Positions 56,760 through 64,000 of a DNA stretch of 64,000 nucleotides are shown here, one piece after another. Source of the stretch: Isoperla grammatica. Lineage: Eukaryota > Arthropoda > Insecta > Plecoptera > Perlodidae. Numbering within the stretch: the first letter of the stretch is position 1; every line of letters begins with the position of its first letter. The translations under genes were made by a program, and so were the position numbers. Where the stretch lies: positions 4,997,518 through 5,061,517 of the forward strand of contig OX246743.1 in assembly GCA_945910005.1 (NCBI GenBank). The letters run 5' to 3'. The notes beneath the pieces are model-generated. The model saw only the letters and a list, made by a program, of their open reading frames with translations, made no database searches and was not told where the DNA came from.

Positions 56760-59095
56760 GCGCAGTTGACGAGATCAGTTCAAGAGCTATTCATAGTTCA
56801 CGAGCAATTCATTTCAGTCCCGTCTTCCTTTCTCCATTGAACATTTTTCTAATCTACCATCGAAACTACTTTGCTGTCCACACCAATCTGGAGTAGAACG
56901 TTCAACACGGTTAAGGGAAGGAGTTTCAGGGAGACCGACGTGTCGTACATGTTGCATATAGCCCTAGATGCTGTGAGGATGAAGATAAACAATGGTTTTA
57001 GTATTAGTTGTAACTCAACGCTAACTCATCGTCGTTGTAGTTGGTGTTGTAGTGTTGTCGTTGATATCGTGATATCTGGCCCAGAGTTCGTGTCATCGTT
57101 GTAGCATTGCGGCCGTGTGGGTTACACTTGTGTAAAAACGCCAAGGACTAAATCTTTGTCTCGACACGTTCCTCGCTCATAAGGTCACGTCCGGGCTCGA
57201 CGCCCCCACAGGTAGCCCCCCCCCCCCCACCTAATGCTCGGCTCACCGCAAGCTGGCCCCCTACTGCTTCTGATTACATCCCGCAGGTCGCGGGCTCGAC
57301 TCCCAACACGGACAACCCTAACTCGAGGGCGTCTCCTCAGTCAGTAGTGTCGCTGTAAACTACACGCCAAATTTACTATTTTTTAAGCTATATTTTGAGA
57401 ACGGTACACAATATTGAAAACGTGACCAATTTCGGGAATATAGTTCCGAAAGAACTTATAGCTGAGTTAAAAAATTTCTAATACTGCAATCATTACGGTC
57501 GTCATTATGAAAGCCAATTATATGTTTAGTTCATTGGCTGCCCCAATCACAACCGTCATGATTGGAATATTTAAAATTCTGTTAACCCAGTTTTTTCGTA
57601 CAATACTACTTTTGTCACTTTTTCATTTGTGTAGCGTTCACAAAATATAATTACAACACGTATATTTGGTGCGATTTTTTCAGAGGAAAACGGCCCACCG
57701 ACATTTCTTCCAACTATTATATCTCACCATATTGCGTAACTAAATGGACAAAAGTAGTTCTGCAGATCTTTACTCCGCGTCATTGGGTAAGGATAGGGTA
57801 CTCAAGATACAAAATAAAAGAAGGTGGACACAATATCGGCCGATATCTGTGTTCAAATGCTTAATTTGTTTCGGAAGTGGATTAATAGATAAAATAACTC
57901 ACGTAAGTTAGCTTAAAAAAGGTTCAATGTACAAAACATAAAAACGACTCAGAAGAACATAAAACAGCGGGATTACATGCATCGCTTATTGATGAAGAAT
58001 GCGAGCATTATGTATCCGCACTACGCAGGTGGACTCTCCGTCGGTTAGTGTGGAAGTACCCAAAATATCGGGTAACTTTGTAAATCCCTGTCAAGATTCG
58101 TCTAAAAAGTAAAGTTTTTCCACCCTTCATCTCCCCGTCCTCCCTTTTTGCGTCTGTGTTGAAATATTTGGAGGCTTAGTTCCTTGGTTTCGCTTTAATC
58201 GCGAATCCTTTGTCTAAGGTAACTACAAGTAGACCTCAATCTAATTTAAACCGGAATTTAGGTAAGGTTACATTCAGGCACATACATTGACTTAATTAGT
58301 GCTGGCTTGCGCGTGGTGTATGCTGGGAGACGGAGAGGCAAACAGGTTTCCCGTGCGTTCATTTTGTTTTTATCAGCTGCCAGCCCTTACTTATTCACCC
58401 TTGATTTCCTGCGCAACAGTGTTTATCAGAAACAGCTTAAAGTTCGGTAATGAAACGTTTTTTTGTTCGTATCGTTAAAAGCGCTCGGAAGTAGTTTTGA
58501 CGTTTTTAGTCAACTAATTTCTCTTAAACAAATAATAGGATTATTATGAAAATTTACCTACTTGCAGAGGGATGTCATATATATCTACGCATGGTATTAA
58601 ATACATTTATGACAAGCCTGCTCAAAAATAATATACTCACGTTTGAATTATGCAAATAATTTACTTTCGTCGAAAATGTTCGGCGAAATAATACGAAGAA
58701 TATGTTTAAAAATGGGTACATTATTTTTAATAGGTTGGTGATAAATCTATTTAATACCATGCATAGATATGATATGAAATCCCTTTACAAATGGGTAAAT
58801 ATTTATAATAATCCTTCTATTAGTTTAAGAGTAATTAGTTGACGGCCAATACATCTGTAAAACTCCTACTGCCGAACGCTCTTAAAGCAAGCCAGCAGTA
58901 GTCTATATAGATAATTTTCTTGTTTGGAATAAGCCAGTTTGCGTGTATGCCCCATGTCACTCTTGGCTTATGTCAATTATCCCTAGTTAATAAGCAGATT
59001 GGGTGTAGAATTATGGGGAGAAAACAATCACCATATTATACATTTGCCCAGATTGGCGAAAATCGACTAATTGGCAGTTGGCTTTGCAATTTAGG
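56760..59095. other. Non-coding stretch with poly-C tract
   Basis: C-only run at 57217-57230. AGGTCGCGGGCTCGACTCCC (57284-57303) resembles a tRNA B box but no A box is clear. A segment at 57380-57430 faintly resembles 10070-10120. The rest is AT-rich without gene. Confidence 0.45.
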
Positions 59096-59104
59096 CAAGT
59101 GAGT

Positions 59105-59440
59105 CGCTTAGTCGGTTCCCATTCGAACACCGAAGTTAAGCATCATCGGGCTGGGTCAGGAGGAGGTTGGGTGACCACTCTCTTCCGACACAGTAGTTAC
59201 CGTTGGTTATAGCAGGTTAGAGGGTACGAAGCTTGTGTAACAGCTTTGTTCTTCTCGTCAACTGCTCGACAGGCCAGGTTAGTGGAGGAACCTGTATGAC
59301 TGGTCAATCAGCGTTACACCGTCCTTTCGGATGGGACGTAAAGCCGATGGTCTCTTTGGTACTTTTCGACAGGAGTAGGGTACATGCCGATACCAGACGT
59401 CCCCTCCTCCCTTCGTCATAGCCATTCATCATTCATCATA
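59105..59440 (+). mobile_element. 5S rRNA-derived SINE (SINE3-like)
   Basis: Positions 59110-59207 align in order with 5S rRNA: GTCGGTTCCCATTCGAACAC, CGAAGTTAAGC (internal A box), ATCGGGCTGGGTCAG, GGTTGGGTGACC (C box), then a diverged end. The body that follows contains CCTTTCGGATGGGACGTAAA, a segment seen in many invertebrate SINEs, and the 3' end is a short CATTCATCATTCATCAT tail. The 5S part has clear substitutions and lacks an intact 5' end, so it is a retroelement head and not a working 5S gene. Confidence 0.72.
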
Positions 59441-59441
59441 A

Positions 59442-61045
59442 TATAAAGTATATTAAATTTGCTCTAGTAGGACTTATTAATAAAAAAAGCAAAACAAAAA
59501 CGGTAAACAGTTTTCGGCTGGAATCCCCAAATGAGGGAAATTGGTACTAAAATTGATATATTTGTACGTCTGTTGAGTGTTAGTATAAAACCCACCGTAA
59601 TTGGGAAGTAGTATATTAGCCAAATGATAGAGGTGTGGATCTACCGAAATTTCGTCTGAAATGTAGTCAGGGTAATGATGACTGTAGATTCTCCCCTCTA
59701 TCTCCACGCTAGAGAAATTAAAGGCCGACACTTCAGACGACTCAAAGCTCTGATATACTTACTTCCTTCAAGCTCGGCTCATATCAACACAAATTACGAC
59801 TCTTACTAAGAGACAGCACATTATTAAAATAAGAGCTGGTGTTTTGTTTTCAGTGTGAAGTATGAGCACAACGGTAATATGATTTCCGTCGCGTCCAAAG
59901 GTCAAAGCGTCGCCCGTTTCTTGATGAGAAAGCAACTCATATCGGGAAGTAGGTGTTCGTACGTAGCCAAGTGAAAACTGATGCACAATATCCAGATTAA
60001 AAACTTCTTTGGCGTCGTTTCAAGTTCTTTCTGCAGTTGAGACAAAGTCGAGGTAACAGTTGAGTGAATACAGAGCGCGATAGGCAGCCATCTTGCACTT
60101 CTGTTCATAATACAGCTGCAGAGGGAACACTGCAACTCTTCGTTCACTTGTCGGAAATAACCGGCGAAGGTTTTACCATGGACTTACAACTATCTGGATG
60201 TGCAACATGGTTGGAATACGCGTCTGCGATTCTCATTTCCAGTTTTTGACATTCTCGGACATTTTAGCCCCTGTCGATAAGCAATTACACATCAACAGTC
60301 ACAACAACAATGTAAACAATGTCAAAATCCGAAATTTAAGGGCTAAAATGGCTGCCCACCGCCTTCTTCCGTGGCTGTTTAATTAGAACATTGAGTTGTT
60401 AGCTGATTCAGGTCCCTGCAGTAACGAAGTTACTATTATAAGTCCATGGTTTTACCACGCACGCACATAATTCCCTAGTATGTAACATTCTACTAGTAGC
60501 TGATTAATATATTTATGCTCGCTTATTGACTCCCAGTGTTCCTCGATCTCTGCCTTATAGAACTAAACCCTTCCACCTTCTTAATGTCACATTTACATTG
60601 TGACACACAGTTACACATGTGCTTATACTATAAGCGAAGCACTCACCCAACAACGAGCTCGATGTGGATGGCCAATGTTGACTGGTCACATCCCTGCTCT
60701 AACTTGTTAGTGTAGTAGACAACAGACACCTACCTGATTGTTGGTATTTGATTACAAAATTAATTGGGGGAGGGCGGAGTTTGTTACCAAACAGTCCTGT
60801 GAATAGATGGCATCCTAAATACAGAATACAAACAAGGTTACCAGCGGCCAGCCAGGACGGTGTGGAATGTGCCACAGCCGATAAGGGAGTTCTCCCCTTC
60901 TACAATGTAGAGGTATTGCGCCCAACGTCTCAACGCTCACGGCCGGTTTCAGTTTTCACCAAACTTGTAAACTCCGATCAGTCGGTTTGCTGCGAACTTG
61001 GATTTTGAATGTTATATATTCGTTGAAACCATGGCTACCAAACCG
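59442..61045. other. Non-coding stretch, no recognisable feature
   Basis: AT-rich. Open frames at 59477-60386 and 60748-61008 were checked by eye and carry no recognisable domain. Confidence 0.4.
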
Positions 61046-61049
61046 AGCT

Positions 61050-61110
61050 TACAAAATCGGTTTCGTTACTGAGTGGGTAGACACTAAATGTAAATTTATT
61101 AAAGAGGTTA
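61050..61110 (+). repeat. Dispersed repeat family E, tail fragment
   Basis: AAATCGGTTTCGTTACTGAG and GGGTAGACACTAAATGTAAA match the end of 13468-13752. Confidence 0.6.
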
Positions 61111-61137
61111 GGCATTTCTTACACATCTCTTTGGCGC

Positions 61138-61415
61138 CAACGAGCAGTTGACCATCGTAGTTGCTCGCTAAGCCGCACCGAGCGCTGTAAGACGTCTCCA
61201 AGGTTCAGTGCGCACTCTTGCGACCTTAGCGTTAACGAGCAGTTGACCATCGTAGTTGCTCGCTAAGCCGCACCGAGCGCTGTAAGACATCTCCAAGGTT
61301 CAGTGCGCACTCTTGCGACCTTAGCGTTAACGAGCAGTTGACCATCGTAGTTGCTCGCTAAGCCACACCGAGCGCTGTAAGACATCTCCAAGGTTCAGTG
61401 CGCACTCTTACGACG
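61138..61415. repeat. 95-bp tandem repeat, 3 units
   Basis: AACGAGCAGTTGACCATCG, GCACCGAGCGCTGTAAGAC and GGTTCAGTGCGCACTCTTGC recur every 95 bp. Same period as the large satellite at 43.7 kb but unrelated sequence. Confidence 0.95.
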
Positions 61416-61429
61416 TAACGAGTGGTACA

Positions 61430-62400
61430 TAATATTATCTTCTTAGATAAGTACATACGCATTATATATGCATAAAACAATTTGTTGTTTGTGTGTGTAA
61501 TTCATGCTAATCATCGTCTCTTCTATGTTCCAACCTCTTTGGACAAGTTAATGTTCCAGAGAGCGCGACGCGTATAGGAACGACGTGCTATTACCCATCC
61601 ACACTCTGCGATACTTACCCGGCTCGCATCAGCTGGTAGCAAGCAATGCCGGATAAAAGCTTCGTTACTAAATAATGAGCATCAAACTCAGTTAACCCCC
61701 CCTCCCCCCCCCCCCCGTGAAGACTGAGAAGAGCGCGCGGGGTAGTGTTCGGTTCGTACGAATCAAGTCGATAGCGTCGTGGGTCTTGAACCGCCTCCAC
61801 GTTAGCTAGAGGTTAATAAATAACGAGACATAGACCGGGCCCTGCAACAAGATGATGTTCGGATGGATGGAAAGTTTATTCGGTTTTATTAAGATGACTC
61901 GTGAGATGGATAGACGGATATAATTGAGGCTTCAACTCGAGAGTCGGGTTACGGGACATCAATGGGTCTTAATTACCCGTTTGTTGAACGCACTTGGGAA
62001 ATAATTAGAGAATTAGCTACGATAGATTTCTGGATTTTTCTGCAAAATTCGTAAAGACAAATATAGAAAATATGGCAGATTAAATACCCTCCTGATAATG
62101 ATGGGCCTCAAACACCCGTGTTCAACATTACAGTTTATGGTTATCAGGCGCGTCGGAACGTTTTTGATATGGGGGGAGGGGGGGGGGGGGGGGGCAATTT
62201 CAGACTCAATATATAAAACGGGGAAAAAAAAAAGGTAGTTTATATACTGTATCAACCCTCCACAAATCCACTAGTTATCCACTCGCATGGTTTAACTTGT
62301 ACTCGCATCGAGATGGGAGATATAGCTGGGCCGCTGGAGGCAATTTCGCCGTAAGCACATATGTGTTCTTGTGTATAAGTTGTATATGTTTACACACAAA
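61430..62400. other. Non-coding stretch with poly-C and poly-G runs
   Basis: C-rich run at 61697-61716 and G-rich run at 62173-62194. No gene recognised. Confidence 0.45.
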
Positions 62401-62414
62401 AATATAGCAATTGT

Positions 62415-62482
62415 AATATGATCCCGACTGGAGACCAAACGCAGACCTTCCAACTCTCAATTGAGCTACCGGGTCCGCCTTA
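62415..62482 (-). mobile_element. tRNA-like fragment, probable SINE head
   Basis: On the minus strand GACCCGGTAGCTCAATTGAG matches a tRNA A-box arm, and about 30 nt on GCGTTTGGTCTCCAGTCG sits where a B box would be, with several mismatches. No clean cloverleaf can be drawn, so a decayed tRNA or SINE head is likelier than a gene. Confidence 0.4.
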
Positions 62483-62484
62483 TT

Positions 62485-63780
62485 ATATTTTTTGCGTTTT
62501 TTTTTTTAATTAGTGATGATTGTTGAAAAATACAGGCCAGTTCCGTCGCGAAACGTAAAATTTAAAATTATACGTCATAATTGATTTTATTAATAATGCA
62601 AAATAAATAACCCATTCGTCAGTTATTGCAACGAACGCAATATAAGAAATACATTATATATATATATATATATATTAATATTATACTATAGCTAATATAC
62701 ATGATGGTAGTAATTTTAATATATTGGTTCATAAATTTTTAACCAATTTTACCAAAGGGGCGATGCACCATTATTATTTAAGACATTAATTAAAATACGG
62801 TTTTTCATTTTAAAATAAGATCGTAATATACAGTTTGTTTTAATGTACGGATCAGATGTTACCGATGTTGTACAGGCCGGTAAGGCGTCACACTTTTCCA
62901 TCGACACGTACGCGTTTAAAAAGAGTAAACCCCTTTCCTGCCGGGCATTTCCCTCATAGTCGCCCCTTAAAACAAGAAAGACTAAGGGTCGCGTATTGAG
63001 TTACTGTAATCGCTGTGGGATCTCCTCTTCTTTTAGAACGAGACAACGAACGCAAGCATCGTTTCTTATTGCACTCGATTTAACCCACCTCGATCGGCTC
63101 AACTTACTGCAGGCTGTACGGTAGGTAATCTACCCAATTAATTTAAAGCTACTTTTCGCCGACAAATTGCCGTGGTTTCAAGCTTGAGGTCAACGACTTG
63201 AGCTTTCTAACTTGTGTGCGAGAGTTTCGAGATAGTCGTGCTTTCATGCGTTTACTTTCATGGCCGTAACAGCGTGGGTAGGATACAACATGTTGTATAT
63301 AATGTATAACCTACGCATTTATATAATTAGTTATGTTCACCCAAGTGAGAACAAAATAACAAATAGTGACTAAGAGCAAACGGCTATAGCCGTCTCGGTT
63401 CACATAAAGTGACTAGATTGACGGAGGAAATAATAGAGCCACAGCAGTACATTTCACTTGTTTGGTTTTCGCTTTAAGGACATCACAACACTGCTATTTT
63501 CTAGCGTTGCACAATGCGTAATTTTTTAAAATGATTTATGGCGAAAACTAGAAGTCTCTATCTTGTACCAGGAATTAATAATAAATTATTGTAATGACCC
63601 AAATTTTGGTGGTGCGCGCGCATCCCATAACAGTGACGTAACGCGTGCGCGTTTTTCAAGCTGGATACGCCAAAATATGGGACAAGCGTCGTGAGAAACT
63701 CTCGCTGTAGCTGAAGTTATGTGCTCAGAGAAAAATAAATGGTATCGTCGTGTTCTGCGATCTGTTCTCTTCAATAACAT
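62485..63780. other. Non-coding stretch with (TA)n
   Basis: (TA)n at 62655-62675; otherwise AT-rich with no gene recognised. Confidence 0.45.
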
Positions 63781-63786
63781 TGTTAA

Positions 63787-64000
63787 CAGGGAAGGATTCC
63801 TCTATACGTCAAAAACCGCACAAAATTTTAATTTATATATTATATCACAAGAATGGGCTTTGAAATCGAAAATCTGAAACAACAGCGCACTGTGGTTTAG
63901 TAAGCTCTACATACTGAATGCTCTTAGTTGTGTTTTACATTTTAATCGGTATGTGTTTTTATATAATTAATTTTATTAATAAATTATCGAATTAATAATC
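63787..64000. mobile_element. TTAA-duplicating MITE, copy 3 (cut by window end)
   Basis: Left half of the 10551-10933 family: TTAA at 63783-63786, then CAGGGAAGGATTCCTC, TACGTCAAAAACCGCAC and CAGCGCACTGTGG. The right arm lies beyond the window. Confidence 0.85.

Noticed and set aside
57284..57303. tRNA B-box-like AGGTCGCGGGCTCGACTCCC
   Set aside because: No A box at the right distance and no tail or target duplication seen.
59110..59207. Functional 5S rRNA gene
   Set aside because: The 5' stem is missing, there are many substitutions, and the block is fused to a SINE-like body.
62415..62482. Functional tRNA gene on the minus strand
   Set aside because: A-box arm is good but the B box has several mismatches and no complete acceptor stem can be paired.

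Overview
This window looks like non-coding, repeat-dominated nuclear DNA from an animal, most likely an arthropod. The tRNA-derived SINE, the 5S-derived SINE and the jockey-type non-LTR element are all of kinds found in insects. A polyneopteran (for example a stick insect) is my best guess, but it is an inference and not proven. The background is AT-rich. I see no operons, prokaryotic promoters or CRISPR. No complete host protein gene can be supported. The only host-coding candidate is a possible last exon on the minus strand at 37509-37668, followed by an AATAAA signal.

The best-defined unit is a full-length jockey-clade non-LTR retrotransposon on the minus strand (28306-33008, 4.7 kb). It is bounded by an exact 12-bp target-site duplication. 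ORF2 (apurinic endonuclease plus reverse transcriptase, 932 aa) is open from end to end. ORF1 (gag-like, three zinc knuckles) is split by a 146-bp palindromic MITE. The last bases of ORF1 overlap the ORF2 start. Other protein remnants are the C-terminal tail of a Ty3/Gypsy integrase with a probable 3' LTR (40332-41076) and a possible SWIM zinc-finger fragment (2357-2671).

The most unusual structure is a 4.2-kb inverted-repeat element at 50325-54549. Its two arms are each about 1 kb, and it has landed inside a 41-bp minisatellite so that the array is split in two (49660-50324 and 54550-55115). It encodes no recognisable transposase.

Many short foldback elements (MITEs) can be bounded by eye: three copies of a TWA-duplicating, Harbinger-like family (7047, 16987, 40140); three copies of a TTAA-duplicating family (10551, 36608, 63787); and single copies at 4081, 11593, 22360, 26609, 27593, 32268, 34512, 35063 and 40448.

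Tandem arrays take up roughly a fifth of the window. Their units are 59 bp (2.7-3.5 kb), 41 bp (5.5-6.6 kb), 54 bp (12.5-13.0 kb), 78/84 bp (18.0-18.7 kb), 65 bp (33.1-34.1 kb), 67 bp (38.5-39.7 kb), 95/94/86 bp (43.7-48.8 kb, about 54 units with higher-order duplications), 41 bp (49.7-55.1 kb, interrupted) and 42/43 bp (55.7-56.8 kb). The GC-rich 95-bp array carries a palindromic GCGCATGCGC core in most units. The reading frames found inside these arrays are by-products of periodicity and are not treated as genes.
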